64,000 nt of DNA from Prosthecobacter fusiformis (lineage in GTDB: Bacteria > Verrucomicrobiota > Verrucomicrobiia > Verrucomicrobiales > Verrucomicrobiaceae), in contig NZ_SOCA01000007.1 of NCBI RefSeq assembly GCF_004364345.1, forward strand, positions 1-64,000. Reading direction: 5' to 3'. The notes beneath the pieces are model-generated. The model saw nothing but the letters and a program-made list of their open reading frames with translations. It made no database searches and had not been told where the DNA came from. Below are positions 27,259 through 36,465 of this stretch, piece after piece. How positions within the stretch are numbered: the first letter of the stretch is position 1; the number at the start of each line of letters is the position of its first letter. The position numbers and the translations under genes are program-made.

Positions 27259-27945
27259 ATGTCTGACATTGCCGACCGTCTCCAGGAAATCCGGGATCGC
27301 CTAACCAAATCTGCCGAACGCGCTGGCCGCAAGCCGGAGGAGGTGGATCTGTTGGCCGTCTCCAAAACCTATCCAGTGGAAACTATCCATGAGGCGGTGG
27401 ATGCGGGTCAGATCCTTTTTGGGGAAAACCGGGTGCAGGAGGTCCTGCTGAAGCAGCCGCAACTTCCAGGGAAATTGCAATGGCATCTCATCGGCCCTTT
27501 GCAGTCCAACAAAGTGCGCAAGGTGCTGCCACTGGTGCAGATGATCCACGCAGTGGACTCCGTGGACATTGCGAAGGACATCAACCGCATCGGCGGGGAA
27601 CTGGGCCTGCATCCCAAGGTGCTGATCGAGATCAATGTGGCAGCGGAATCTTCAAAGCATGGTTTCACGCCATCCGCTATCCGGGCGCAGTTGGATGCCC
27701 TGTATGAGCTGGACCGTCTTTATATCCAGGGCGTGATGTGCATCCCGCCTTTTGATCCGGTGGCTGAAAAGAGCCGCCGGTATTTTAAGATGCTGCGGGA
27801 GATCCGTGACGAACTGGAAAAACTGGGCGGTGCACCGCTGCCCGTCCTTTCCATGGGCATGAGCCATGACTTTGAAGTGGCCATTGAAGAAGGCGCCACC
27901 ATCGTCCGCGTAGGCAGTGCCATTTTCGGAGCACGGGGAAAGTAA
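27259..27945 (+). CDS. yggS: YggS/PLPBP-type pyridoxal phosphate homeostasis protein
   Basis: The fold is the alanine-racemase-like TIM barrel without the second domain. VDLLAVSKTYPVETI contains the PLP-binding lysine (near residue 36), and GENRVQEVLLK, WHLIGPLQSNKVRKVL and LSMGMSHDFEVAIEEGATIVRVGSAIFG follow the family closely. At 228 residues it is full length. The protein buffers PLP and affects amino acid pools rather than catalysing a reaction. Confidence 0.95.
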   Translation: MSDIADRLQEIRDRLTKSAERAGRKPEEVDLLAVSKTYPVETIHEAVDAGQILFGENRVQEVLLKQPQLPGKLQWHLIGPLQSNKVRKVLPLVQMIHAVDSVDIAKDINRIGGELGLHPKVLIEINVAAESSKHGFTPSAIRAQLDALYELDRLYIQGVMCIPPFDPVAEKSRRYFKMLREIRDELEKLGGAPLPVLSMGMSHDFEVAIEEGATIVRVGSAIFGARGK

Positions 27946-28063
27946 TCCAGAGCTTTAGCTCGATCAGTGCGCAGTCATCCAATGTGCGTGTTTCGGTATC
28001 CCGTGCGCATTGAAGACAGGCTGGGATTTCGGGAGGGTGGCCAGCCAAAGCTCCAGAGCACTT

Positions 28064-28906
28064 TCATTGCCCCAAAATTGCCTCTGTCATGCGCATGGCT
28101 TCCACGTTGGGTTTCACCTCATGCACGCGGACGATACGTGCTCCCAGCTCTCGTGTGTGGGAGGTCAGGGCCACGGTCGGCCACTCCCGGTCGTCCACGT
28201 CATCGGTTTCCAGCAGCTTACTGATCATGCTCTTGCGGGAGATGCCCACCAGCACGGGGCGGCCCTGCACGGCCAGAGTGGGCAGGGCTTTCATCAGGGC
28301 GATGTTGTGTTCCAGCGTCTTACCAAAGCCAAATCCAGGGTCCAAAACCACACGCTCTGGGGCGATGCCCAGCTCCGCGAGAATACGCAGCCGCTCGGCG
28401 AAATAAGCCTGCACTTCCGCCACCACGTCTCCATATTCAGGCTGCTTTTGCATCGTACGCGGCGTGCCGATCATGTGCATGACCACCAGCCCCGCCTCCG
28501 TCTCCGCAGCCACCCGCAGCATCATCGGATCTCCCCGCAGACCAGTGACATCATTGATGATGTCCGCCCCCGCCTCCAGAGCCGCACGCGCCACATTGGC
28601 CTTCATGGTATCAATGGAAATGAGCGTCTTAGTTTCCGATCTCAAGGCACGGATCACGGGTAGCACGCGTTTCAATTCTTCCGCTTCCTCCACCGGGTCA
28701 GCCCCAGGACGGGTGGACTCTCCGCCGATGTCCAGGATATCAGCTCCCTCTGCTACCAAAGTCAGCGCATGTTCCACGGCCCGGCCCGTATCCAGATAGC
28801 GACCACCATCGGAAAAGGAATCCGGGGTTACATTGACAATGCCCATGACGAGACCGCGCTGGGTGAGGTCGTGGTCCAGTCCGTGAATGCGCCAATGGAA
28901 GTTCAT
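28064..28906 (-). CDS. folP: Dihydropteroate synthase
   Basis: FolP condenses pABA with hydroxymethyldihydropterin pyrophosphate in folate synthesis. MGIVNVTPDSFSDGGRY (residues 21-37) is the family signature, followed by DIGGESTRPGADPV and, near the end, GFGFGKTLEHN and GISRKSMI. The length of 280 residues is normal. It is convergent with yggS, and a purine nucleoside phosphorylase gene precedes it by 29 bp on the same strand. Confidence 0.96.
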   Translation of the reverse strand: MNFHWRIHGLDHDLTQRGLVMGIVNVTPDSFSDGGRYLDTGRAVEHALTLVAEGADILDIGGESTRPGADPVEEAEELKRVLPVIRALRSETKTLISIDTMKANVARAALEAGADIINDVTGLRGDPMMLRVAAETEAGLVVMHMIGTPRTMQKQPEYGDVVAEVQAYFAERLRILAELGIAPERVVLDPGFGFGKTLEHNIALMKALPTLAVQGRPVLVGISRKSMISKLLETDDVDDREWPTVALTSHTRELGARIVRVHEVKPNVEAMRMTEAILGQ

Positions 28907-28935
28907 GGCACTAGTTCAGGCGAATTGCAGCCAAA

Positions 28936-29694
28936 TCACAACACTGATTTCAAAAGTGCCGCCAGATTCGTGGAGGCGGCTTGGCCGACGCTGACGACCT
29001 CCGCATGGTGCAGCGTCTGCGCTTTCAGCCCGGCGGCCCAATTTGTCAGCATGGAAATGCCCGCCACTTCCATGCCCAGGGCACGCGCCTGGATCGCCTC
29101 TGGCACGGTGGACATGCCCACAGCATCCGCCCCCAGCGTGCGCATCATGCGGATCTCCGCCGGGGTCTCGTATTGCGGCCCCAGTGTGGCTGCATACACC
29201 CCTTGATGCAAAGGCAGGACCAGCTTTTCAGCAGCCCGCAAAAACTCCGTGCGCCATGCCTGCGAATACACCTCGCTCATGTCATGAAAATGCGGCCCTC
29301 CCAGCAATGGCGTCGTGCCCAGGAGATTCAGGTGATCCGTGATGAGCATCAGATCACCCACGGCAAAGCTCGCGTTGATGGCCCCCGCCGCATTCGTTAA
29401 TACGATGCGTCTAACGCCAAGTGTGCTCATGAAGCGGATGCCTGCTGTCACTTCATATGCGGACAGACCTTCATACAAATGCCGCCGCCCCTGGGCGATG
29501 AGGACCGGCTTTTCATTCACCCGGCTGAGCACAAAACGTCCCGCATGTCCCGGAACCGTGGAGGCGCTGAGGCCCGGGATATCCGAATACGAAACCTCTG
29601 CTTCAATGCCCAGTGCCTCCGCCACACCGCCCAGACCAGAGCCAAGCACGATGGCGGTTTCAGGGCTGGCTTCATGGAGGCGCGTTATGGACAT
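28936..29694 (-). CDS. Purine nucleoside phosphorylase
   Basis: This is a trimeric-type PNP of the PNP/MTAP family. The phosphate site AIVLGSGLGG lies near residue 12, GHAGRFV and QGRRHLYEG follow, then TNAAGAINASFAVGDLMLITDHLN, TLGPQYETPAEI and VGMSTVPE. From the ATG at 29694 the product is 252 residues; a TTG at 29727 would add 11 and would bring the N-terminus nearer to typical length. It splits purine nucleosides for salvage. Confidence 0.9.
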   Translation of the reverse strand: MSITRLHEASPETAIVLGSGLGGVAEALGIEAEVSYSDIPGLSASTVPGHAGRFVLSRVNEKPVLIAQGRRHLYEGLSAYEVTAGIRFMSTLGVRRIVLTNAAGAINASFAVGDLMLITDHLNLLGTTPLLGGPHFHDMSEVYSQAWRTEFLRAAEKLVLPLHQGVYAATLGPQYETPAEIRMMRTLGADAVGMSTVPEAIQARALGMEVAGISMLTNWAAGLKAQTLHHAEVVSVGQAASTNLAALLKSVL

Positions 29695-29734
29695 CGCCGA
29701 TGAACGTCCATGGTCGTAAAAATGCAAATTGTCC

Positions 29735-30418
29735 TCAGGGCGCTACAGCGGCATACCACGCGTGGATGAGTCCAGTCTGGAGAAAGAGCACAGGTTTTTC
29801 AAAACCACCGGCAGTCATGATCGAGGCCACTTCCTCCAGGGGGAGAAGGGCGACATCCCGGCTATAGGCAATACGTATGGATTCCATCTTTTCTTCGGAA
29901 ACCTCGGCATCGGCCATCATCCGCATCCACACATCCAGGAGGCCTGGGTATGCCGGAGAAGCCCTGTCATAAGCCAGATCCGCACTGACAAGCAGGCTGC
30001 CTGGGCGCAGGCGGCTGGAGATGCTGCGGAAAAAGGCAATGCGGTCTGCTGGGGTGAGTATGAAATGGGAAACGAGCAGAGAGGTAGCCGCATCGAAGGA
30101 ATCCGCAGACGGCAAACTGTCGAGGTATCCCACATGAAATTCACAGCGTGGTGTGATCCCGCACTCCTCGGCCTTTCGGTGGAAGACGTCCAGCATCGGC
30201 GCAGATGGCTCCACGGCAGTGAAATGCCAGCCGGGATTTTTCTGGGCCAAATAAATGATTTCCGCCCCAGTCCCAGCGCCAACACAGAGGATTCGCGCCT
30301 GCGTGGGAAGCTTGGAAAAAACTGCATACATGAGCAGATTCAAGGCATCCCTGATGGGGGCTAGCTTGGCGAAATTTTTGTCATAGGCAGCCGCGTGAGC
30401 TTCATCAAACGCGACCAC
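29735..30418 (-). CDS. Class I SAM-dependent methyltransferase
   Basis: The SAM-binding motif I ILCVGAGTGAEIIYLA is near residues 43-58, motif II FTAVEPSAPML and post-motif FDAATSLLVSHFI follow. The 227-residue protein starts with GTG at 30418. The substrate is not known; the fold resembles the small-molecule or ubiquinone-type methyltransferases. It ends 8 bp from the longer PNP start, so the two are likely cotranscribed with folP. Confidence 0.83.
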   Translation of the reverse strand: MVAFDEAHAAAYDKNFAKLAPIRDALNLLMYAVFSKLPTQARILCVGAGTGAEIIYLAQKNPGWHFTAVEPSAPMLDVFHRKAEECGITPRCEFHVGYLDSLPSADSFDAATSLLVSHFILTPADRIAFFRSISSRLRPGSLLVSADLAYDRASPAYPGLLDVWMRMMADAEVSEEKMESIRIAYSRDVALLPLEEVASIMTAGGFEKPVLFLQTGLIHAWYAAVAP

Positions 30419-30458
30419 CGAGGTTTGATTTTGCGTAGGGAAAATGGTGGGGTGTGTT

Positions 30459-31406
30459 TTATGCCTTTTCGGCCAGGCGGTTTTTTAGTTCATCATACAG
30501 CTCCTGAACAAAGGGCATCGCAATACCCGCCTGGGCCGCCTGCCGGATGGGTTCCCCCCAGATAGCCTCCAGTTCGACCTCCTTGCCATCGAGGTAATCA
30601 ATGAGAGAGGAAGGTTTATAGGCGGCCATGGTACGGGTGTTGGAGATCATGGTTTCAACCAAGTCTGGCGGCAGGGTGTGCCCCAGGCAGGCTGCTGTTT
30701 GGATGATTTCAACCATGAGGGCGCGCACTCGGGTTTCCAAAGCGGGATTTGCCAGGATGACCTCCGTATCAATGCCACCGGCGGCGATGGACAGGCCGTT
30801 GAAGGGAATGTTCCAGACCAGCTTTTGCCAGCGCGCTGCGGCCAGGCTTTCGACCACGTGACAGTCAATGAGGCTACGTCGAAATTCCTCCGCGATGAGT
30901 TGTGTGCGGGGCAGGGGAGTGCGGGTGTGCTCTCCCATGTTGATCCGCCCCTGGGCGATGTGATGAATCTGCCCAGGGCCAATGCGGTTGATGCAGACGA
31001 AACAAAGCCCGCCGAGCACACGCTCCGCACCAAAGTGCTGCGCCAGGAATTCCTCGTTGCCGAGACCGTTTTGCAGCGTCAGCAGCACGGTTTTTTCCTT
31101 CAGCAGCGGCGGAATGAGATCCAGGAGCGCAGCATTGGACGTCACCTTCATGGCGATAATGACCAGATCACAAGGGCCGATGTCCTCCGCGGTCTTGTGG
31201 GCATTGACAGGCAGATGCACATCCCCCTGATAACTGGTGATGCGCAGCCCCTCCCGGACCACCGCTTCATAATCACTTCGCATCAGGAAATGCACCTCAT
31301 GCCCATGCTGGGCCAGACGCCCTCCATAATAACAGCCCACCGCCCCAGCACCGATGATGGCAATGCGGCCTAACGAGGAAGAAATTTCAGGGGAGCGAGG
31401 TTGCAT
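30459..31406 (-). CDS. panE: 2-dehydropantoate 2-reductase
   Basis: PanE reduces ketopantoate with NADPH in pantothenate and CoA synthesis. The N-terminal IAIIGAGAVGCYYGGRLA is the dinucleotide site, TLQNGLGNEEFL follows, and the catalytic lysine sits in RWQKLVWNIPFN. The ATG at 31406 gives 315 residues; a GTG at 31415 adds three. No other pan genes adjoin, and ketoreductases of this family can have other substrates, so the assignment is by homology. Confidence 0.85.
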   Translation of the reverse strand: MQPRSPEISSSLGRIAIIGAGAVGCYYGGRLAQHGHEVHFLMRSDYEAVVREGLRITSYQGDVHLPVNAHKTAEDIGPCDLVIIAMKVTSNAALLDLIPPLLKEKTVLLTLQNGLGNEEFLAQHFGAERVLGGLCFVCINRIGPGQIHHIAQGRINMGEHTRTPLPRTQLIAEEFRRSLIDCHVVESLAAARWQKLVWNIPFNGLSIAAGGIDTEVILANPALETRVRALMVEIIQTAACLGHTLPPDLVETMISNTRTMAAYKPSSLIDYLDGKEVELEAIWGEPIRQAAQAGIAMPFVQELYDELKNRLAEKA

Positions 31407-31442
31407 GGGAGCCACTTAGTTTAGAGTGCAAGCAGCCCTACG

Positions 31443-32174
31443 TTATTCCGTGTGTGTCTGCTTTTCCAGAATTCCTAAAGCTTGCAGCGCCGCAACTCGC
31501 TCATACCGGTCATCGAAATAAAAATGAGCATCAATTGGGTGCATCAAGCCGCTTATGCTCCCTTGGATCACATTGTTCTCGTGAAGATCGTAAACGTAAA
31601 TGGTGCCTGCTGGGCTGTCCTCGATCATAAAGGTGGGAATCTTGGATGAGGGACTTTCGTGACGTAATCCCTGTGCCTCCAGTTCAGCCTTCAGGGTCTC
31701 CCAATCTGGATGGATTCCGTGCACATACGGCTGGGATATGACGATATGGATCCTGTCCTTCTCTTCGTAGAAACCTTCCAGTCTCACATCATCATTAAAA
31801 AAAAGATTGGAGAGGAGGTGGTCCGTCAGGTAGTCAAACAAGGACTCCGTGGCGATGGATTGTGAATCGAGATCTTTAACGACCCTATTTTCTAGGATGT
31901 GATGAGCCACTTTGTGCTCACTGCCACTTCTCATGGCATTCATACGCATCAACTGACCTATGCCGATGCCATCCAGAAGGAGACCATTGTTTTCCGCAAA
32001 ACGGATCAATGCCTCGGCTTCATGGTCGCCTGTAGCGCCTGAACTTTGGCCACAGTCATGGGTCCTTGAAGGCTCAATTGCCGTTGCAGCGCTTCGGAGA
32101 AGACCTTGCGGATTTCCAAAACGGTCATGGGCTTGACGGTATGCGTCTGGGGTTTTGGCATAATCTGTAAGCAA
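31443..32174 (-). CDS. Unrecognised protein, possibly frameshifted at its N-terminus
   Basis: The downstream part (about residues 48-243) reads as a genuine soluble protein: GIGQLMRMNAMRSG, SLFDYLTDHLLSNLFFND and HIVISQPYVHGIHPDW recall, from memory, the kinase-like polyvalent domain of mobile-element proteins, though I cannot confirm that. The ORF can only start at a TTG (32174), and its first 45 residues look like shadow sequence. In the -1 frame, an ATG at 32161 (or 32128) opens a convincing helical stretch (MTVLEIRKVFSEALQRQLS) that runs to a stop at 32006 and overlaps. A single missing base near 32,020-32,050 would join the two. Confidence 0.55.
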   Translation of the reverse strand: MLTDYAKTPDAYRQAHDRFGNPQGLLRSAATAIEPSRTHDCGQSSGATGDHEAEALIRFAENNGLLLDGIGIGQLMRMNAMRSGSEHKVAHHILENRVVKDLDSQSIATESLFDYLTDHLLSNLFFNDDVRLEGFYEEKDRIHIVISQPYVHGIHPDWETLKAELEAQGLRHESPSSKIPTFMIEDSPAGTIYVYDLHENNVIQGSISGLMHPIDAHFYFDDRYERVAALQALGILEKQTHTE

Positions 32175-32273
32175 CAGAGAAAGCTGCTTCTAGTCCCCCT
32201 GGAATCAAGTGAAATTGCGCTGCCGGAAAAAGGTGGTGGTCACCTGTTCCGGCAGTTGCCCCCCAGCATCCCA

Positions 32274-33563
32274 TCATGCAATCATCTTGCCCATAACAGG
32301 CTTCTTCAGCTCTTCCGTCACCAGGCTGACCACTTGGTCCGCAGCCACCAGTTCCTGACTGCGGCTGACGAGGTTCTTGAGGGCCACCTGTGGATACTCC
32401 TGGCCGAAGACGATGGCGAGGCGGGCCTTTTGGTTTTCGGCGGCCTGGAACTGCTTGCCCACTTTTTGCGCACCGAAGCTGAAGTCCACCCGCACACCCG
32501 CACTGCGCAGCGCCTGCACAGCCGCCAGGGCCGGCGCGCGCTGGGCTTCATCAGCCACCACGACGTAAGCGTCCACACCCTGCTGGGAGTTGAGGTATTC
32601 GGTGATGCCAAACTGTGCTCCGGGTGTTTTGGAAAGCAGGATGCCGAGCACGACATCCCCCATGGCAAAACCAGCGGCGGGCATGTCCACGCTGCCATCG
32701 CTCATCAGGGCGCACAGCTTGTCATAACGTCCCCCACCGGCCACAGCACGCAGGCCATGCTTGAGGTCGAAGACTTCAAAGACAGTGCCGGTATAATAGG
32801 CAAGGCCACGCACGATGCTAGCGTCTATCTTCACATACTGCCACAGGCCACGGGCACTGAGGTCCGCACGCAGCGCTGCAAAGGCGGGATGGTCCCCATC
32901 GGTCGCCGTCATGAAGGACCGCACCACATCCAGACTGAGGCCGATGGCTTCGAGCTTCTTGGCTGTGTCCTCCGTCTTAGCTCGTTCGATCTTATCGATG
33001 ATCTGTAGAAAGGCGGAGGTATGCTCCTCTGCGATGTTGTTTTCGGCGAGGAAGGTCGTCCAGATCTGGCGGTTGCTCAGGCGGATCACAAAGTCCTCCG
33101 CCTGGATGCCAAAGGCCAGCATCACATCAATGGAAAGGGCCACCAGCTCCGCATCCGTGCCCTGGCTGGCATCACCCAGGATGTCGGCATTGAACTGGAT
33201 GAACTCGCGGGAGCGGCCTTCCTGCGGCTCTTCATAGCGGAAGCACGAGCCGATTTGAAACCACTTCATCGGCTTCTTGAAGTCGCGATGACGCGTCGTG
33301 GCCATGCGGGCCAGGGAAGGGGTCACCTCCGGGCGCAGCGAGATTTCACGCTCAGCCTTGTCCAAAAAACAGAAGAGCTGGCTGGTGATCTCGTCACCGC
33401 TTTTCTTGCGGTACAGGTCGGTGGACTCCACGACGGGAGCTTCGTATTCGACAAAACCATAGCGGCGCGCGACAGAGCGCCAGGTGTCGAAGATATAATT
33501 GCGCAACGCGCACTCCTCGGGGAAGAAGTCGCGAAAGCCTTTGACGGTGCGGAAGGAGGCCAT
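32274..33563 (-). CDS. hisS: Histidyl-tRNA synthetase
   Basis: HisRS charges tRNA-His. The ATG at 33563 (MASFRTVKGFRDFFPEE) fits the family; an upstream start would add 15 residues. Motif 2 is FRYEEPQEGRSREFIQFNADILG, the histidine motif is GLAYYTGTVFEVF, and AGGGRYDKL precedes motif 3. The C-terminal anticodon-binding domain ends the 429-residue protein. It is divergent from recF with 76 bp between the starts. Confidence 0.96.
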   Translation of the reverse strand: MASFRTVKGFRDFFPEECALRNYIFDTWRSVARRYGFVEYEAPVVESTDLYRKKSGDEITSQLFCFLDKAEREISLRPEVTPSLARMATTRHRDFKKPMKWFQIGSCFRYEEPQEGRSREFIQFNADILGDASQGTDAELVALSIDVMLAFGIQAEDFVIRLSNRQIWTTFLAENNIAEEHTSAFLQIIDKIERAKTEDTAKKLEAIGLSLDVVRSFMTATDGDHPAFAALRADLSARGLWQYVKIDASIVRGLAYYTGTVFEVFDLKHGLRAVAGGGRYDKLCALMSDGSVDMPAAGFAMGDVVLGILLSKTPGAQFGITEYLNSQQGVDAYVVVADEAQRAPALAAVQALRSAGVRVDFSFGAQKVGKQFQAAENQKARLAIVFGQEYPQVALKNLVSRSQELVAADQVVSLVTEELKKPVMGKMIA

Positions 33564-33639
33564 TAGAAGGGCCGGACACATGGCCCCCTGCACAATGAAT
33601 TCAACCAAAATTCAGGCCGGGGACCATGTCTCATGACTC

Positions 33640-34710
33640 ATGCTGACGGATCTGCTGCTTCGAGATTTTCGCTGCTTTGACGAATGCCGCGTCACGCTGC
33701 ATCCGGAAATGACGGTCTTTGTCGGGCGCAATGCCCAGGGGAAAACCTCGCTGATGGAGGCCGCCTGCGTCTTGCTGCGGTTGCAATCTCCGCGCACCAG
33801 CAACCGCGCGGAAGTCATCCGCCTTGGGGCAAAGACGATGCTCATTGAGGGCACGTTGAAGGATAAAAAACTCCGCTGCGCACAGTCCGCCACCGTCCGG
33901 CGTCTCGCAGTGGATGGAGCCGTTTGTGGAAAATCCGCCGAATATCTCAGCCAGAGTGGCCTGGTCGTCTGGATGGATCATCGGGATATGAATCTGCTGC
34001 GTGGCAGTGCAGAGCACCGGCGTCGTTATCTGGACTTCGCTGCCAGCCAGATGTTTCCAGATTATCTGAAGGCGCTGCGTGGCTATGAGCGCGCATTGCG
34101 CGGGCGCAATCATGTACTGAAAAGGGATGCCGTCATTGGCTGGCGGCAGGCGGATGCCTTTGCCAAAGTGATGGATGAATTTGCCCGCGTGATCATCACC
34201 CGGCGGCATGAGCTCACGCAGATGCTTCAGCCTCATGTCACCCGCATCCATGCTGAGTTAAGCGGCGGCAGTGAGCGCGGTATAACTAATTATGCACCCA
34301 GTTTTTTTGGCGCCAGCCTGTTTAAAGCACTGGGTGAAAAACGTGATGAGGAACAACGCCTGCGCCAGACCGCATTGGGACCTCATCGCGATGACCTGCA
34401 TTTGCTGCTCAATGACCTGGACGCCACATCGTATGCCTCGGAGGGGCAGCAACGCAGTCTGGCCTTGTCGCTAAAGATCGCCCAAGCGCATGCTTTGGAG
34501 CAGGTGGGCGGATCTCCACCATTGCTCCTGCTGGATGATGTATTTGGGGAGCTGGACGCACACCGCCGCCGGGCCCTGCTGCGGCTACTGCCCACAGGCA
34601 CCCAAAAAGTCATCACCACGACAAATCTGGAGTGGGCTCAAGGAGAGGTCGTGCCTGGTCGGGTGTATGAGGTGGAGGGGGCAAGGGTGCAAAAGGCAGG
34701 GGGTGAGTGA
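33640..34710 (+). CDS. recF: DNA replication and repair protein RecF
   Basis: RecF is an SMC-like ATPase that loads RecA at gaps through RecOR. Walker A is VGRNAQGKTSLMEA (residues 28-41), the GPHRDDL motif is near 247 and the signature and Walker B are ASEGQQRSLALSLKIAQA and LLLLDDVFGELDAHRR. At 356 residues it is full length. dnaA, dnaN and gyrB are not adjacent, unlike in many bacteria. Confidence 0.95.
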   Translation: MLTDLLLRDFRCFDECRVTLHPEMTVFVGRNAQGKTSLMEAACVLLRLQSPRTSNRAEVIRLGAKTMLIEGTLKDKKLRCAQSATVRRLAVDGAVCGKSAEYLSQSGLVVWMDHRDMNLLRGSAEHRRRYLDFAASQMFPDYLKALRGYERALRGRNHVLKRDAVIGWRQADAFAKVMDEFARVIITRRHELTQMLQPHVTRIHAELSGGSERGITNYAPSFFGASLFKALGEKRDEEQRLRQTALGPHRDDLHLLLNDLDATSYASEGQQRSLALSLKIAQAHALEQVGGSPPLLLLDDVFGELDAHRRRALLRLLPTGTQKVITTTNLEWAQGEVVPGRVYEVEGARVQKAGGE

Positions 34711-34771
34711 AACAAGTTATTTAATTGGAGCCGCGTGATCCTTTGGAGTGAGTTTGTCCGCATGAACAGTC

Positions 34772-35095
34772 ATGGCTACCCAATCACTATTCTCGGTTAA
34801 AGCGGCGATCAAAATTGCAGTCATTCATTTTGCATTAACCTATGTCTTTGCCCTCCTGGCATTTTTTACGGCCATGGGATCTTTCACAAAGAGCGTTACT
34901 GATGAAATGGCTTTCTGGAACATGGTCATGTGGGTATGGACCCCGCTGGCCAGAGCGGCATTTGATCATGCAAAAGACAATTTGGACATAGTCAGACTGC
35001 TGGCAATAAGCTGGTCATGCATCGTTGGAGTTGCTGCGGGATTTTTCCGGAAGAATTTCCGTTTTAAAGGCGATCCGGGCTGGGATGAGAAATAA
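34772..35095 (+). CDS. Small integral membrane protein of unknown function
   Basis: The 107-residue product has three hydrophobic segments (about residues 10-36, 47-58 and 73-89) and ends in a basic-acidic tail (RKNFRFKGDPGWDEK). I recognise no family. It starts 61 bp after recF on the same strand and ends 267 bp before mreB. Its amino acid pattern favours a real gene. Confidence 0.6.
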   Translation: MATQSLFSVKAAIKIAVIHFALTYVFALLAFFTAMGSFTKSVTDEMAFWNMVMWVWTPLARAAFDHAKDNLDIVRLLAISWSCIVGVAAGFFRKNFRFKGDPGWDEK

Positions 35096-35212
35096 GCCAG
35101 TCCAGGAGAAGAGGCTGAAACTTCGGGTTTGTTCTCGACAAAAGCGCTATTTGACCTGCAATTCCGCGAATTCTGCCTCTTTCACCTCTTTTTCACCTTG
35201 GGGAATCTCCCC

Positions 35213-35241
35213 TTGACCCTAAAAAACGCCGCCCTTAAGCT
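35213..35241 (+). promoter_or_regulatory. Possible promoter upstream of mreB
   Basis: TTGACC at 35213-35218 (5 of 6 to the -35 consensus) is followed after 17 bp by TAAGCT, a poor -10. It lies about 120 bp before the mreB ATG, in the 267-bp spacer where a promoter for the mre cluster is expected. The poor -10 keeps this tentative. Confidence 0.25.
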
Positions 35242-35362
35242 CGCAGCTTGTCAGGAGCCCCGTGGGTGGCGCTGCTTTTGTGAACTGAAAAAGCCGGAAT
35301 CCCTTCCACACCACACAGGGTCCGTTCATTTTTTTCAATCTCAACATTTCTAAAGCCCCATC

Positions 35363-36394
35363 ATGCTAGGCAAACTTTTTGGCTTCGTCGCCAACGACAT
35401 CGGTATTGACCTCGGAACCGCAAACACCCTCGTTTACGTTAAAGATCACGGCATCGTGCTCCGCGAACCCTCCGTGGTCGCCGTAAAAACCGGCACCAAT
35501 GAAGTGGTCGCCGTGGGTGATGATGCAAAACGCATGCTGGGCAGAACGCCCGGTGGCATCACCGCCATCCGCCCGCTCAAAGACGGTGTGATTGCAGACT
35601 TCCGCGTTACGGAGGCCATGCTGCGCCATTTCATTCGTAAGGTTCACAACAACCGCCGTGCCATGCGCGGACCACGTGTTGTGATCGCCGTTCCTTCTGG
35701 GATCACCGAAGTGGAAAAGCGCGCCGTCAAAGAAAGCGCCGAACAGGCCGGAGCACGTGAAGTTTATCTCATCGAAGAACCCATGGCTGCTGCCATCGGC
35801 GTCGGTCTGCCAGTGCAGGAAGCCGCAGGCAACATGATCGTGGACATCGGCGGCGGCACGACGGAGGTGGCCATCATCTCCCTCAGCGGCATCGTTTACA
35901 GCCGCAGCGTGCGGGTGGCGGGTGATGAACTGGATGAGGCCATCATCAATTACATGAAGCGTGCCTACAACCTCATGATCGGTGAGCGCACAGCGGAAGA
36001 AATCAAACTGCGCATCGGCTCCGCCTTCCCTCTGGGCAAGGAGACCACCATGGAAGTGAAAGGCCGCGACATGGTCGCTGGCCTGCCTAAGACCATCACC
36101 ATCACCAGCCAGGAAGTGCGTGAGGCGATGCTGGAACCTTTGAATGCGATCATCGACGCAGTGCGCACCACTCTGGAGCGCTGCCCGCCTGAACTCTCTG
36201 CTGACCTTGTGGACCGTGGCATCATGCTGGCCGGTGGCGGCGCCCTGCTGCGTGGTCTGGACAAGCTCCTTCAGGAAGAAACCGCCCTGCCTGTGCACGT
36301 GGCGGAAGATCCGTTGAGCGCCGTGGGTGAAGGCACCGGGCGCGTGCTGAGCGAACTTGAGTTCCTTCGCAAGGTGAGCACCACGGAGGTGTGA
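35363..36394 (+). CDS. mreB: Rod shape-determining actin homologue MreB
   Basis: MreB filaments guide the elongasome. The actin phosphate-1 motif [15 protein letters not shown] is at residues 12-26, the phosphate-2 motif [16 protein letters not shown] near 159-174, and the adenosine motif [15 protein letters not shown] near 289-303. The length of 343 residues is normal. It leads the cluster mreB-mreC-mreD-mrdA-rng, all on the same strand. Confidence 0.97.
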   Translation: MLGKLFGFVANDIGIDLGTANTLVYVKDHGIVLREPSVVAVKTGTNEVVAVGDDAKRMLGRTPGGITAIRPLKDGVIADFRVTEAMLRHFIRKVHNNRRAMRGPRVVIAVPSGITEVEKRAVKESAEQAGAREVYLIEEPMAAAIGVGLPVQEAAGNMIVDIGGGTTEVAIISLSGIVYSRSVRVAGDELDEAIINYMKRAYNLMIGERTAEEIKLRIGSAFPLGKETTMEVKGRDMVAGLPKTITITSQEVREAMLEPLNAIIDAVRTTLERCPPELSADLVDRGIMLAGGGALLRGLDKLLQEETALPVHVAEDPLSAVGEGTGRVLSELEFLRKVSTTEV

Positions 36395-36465
36395 TGCATG
36401 TCCCCAGGTGGAATCCCAATCCTGTTCAATCCTTTGTTAGGTTGAGCCGGATGAAAGGCTGAATC

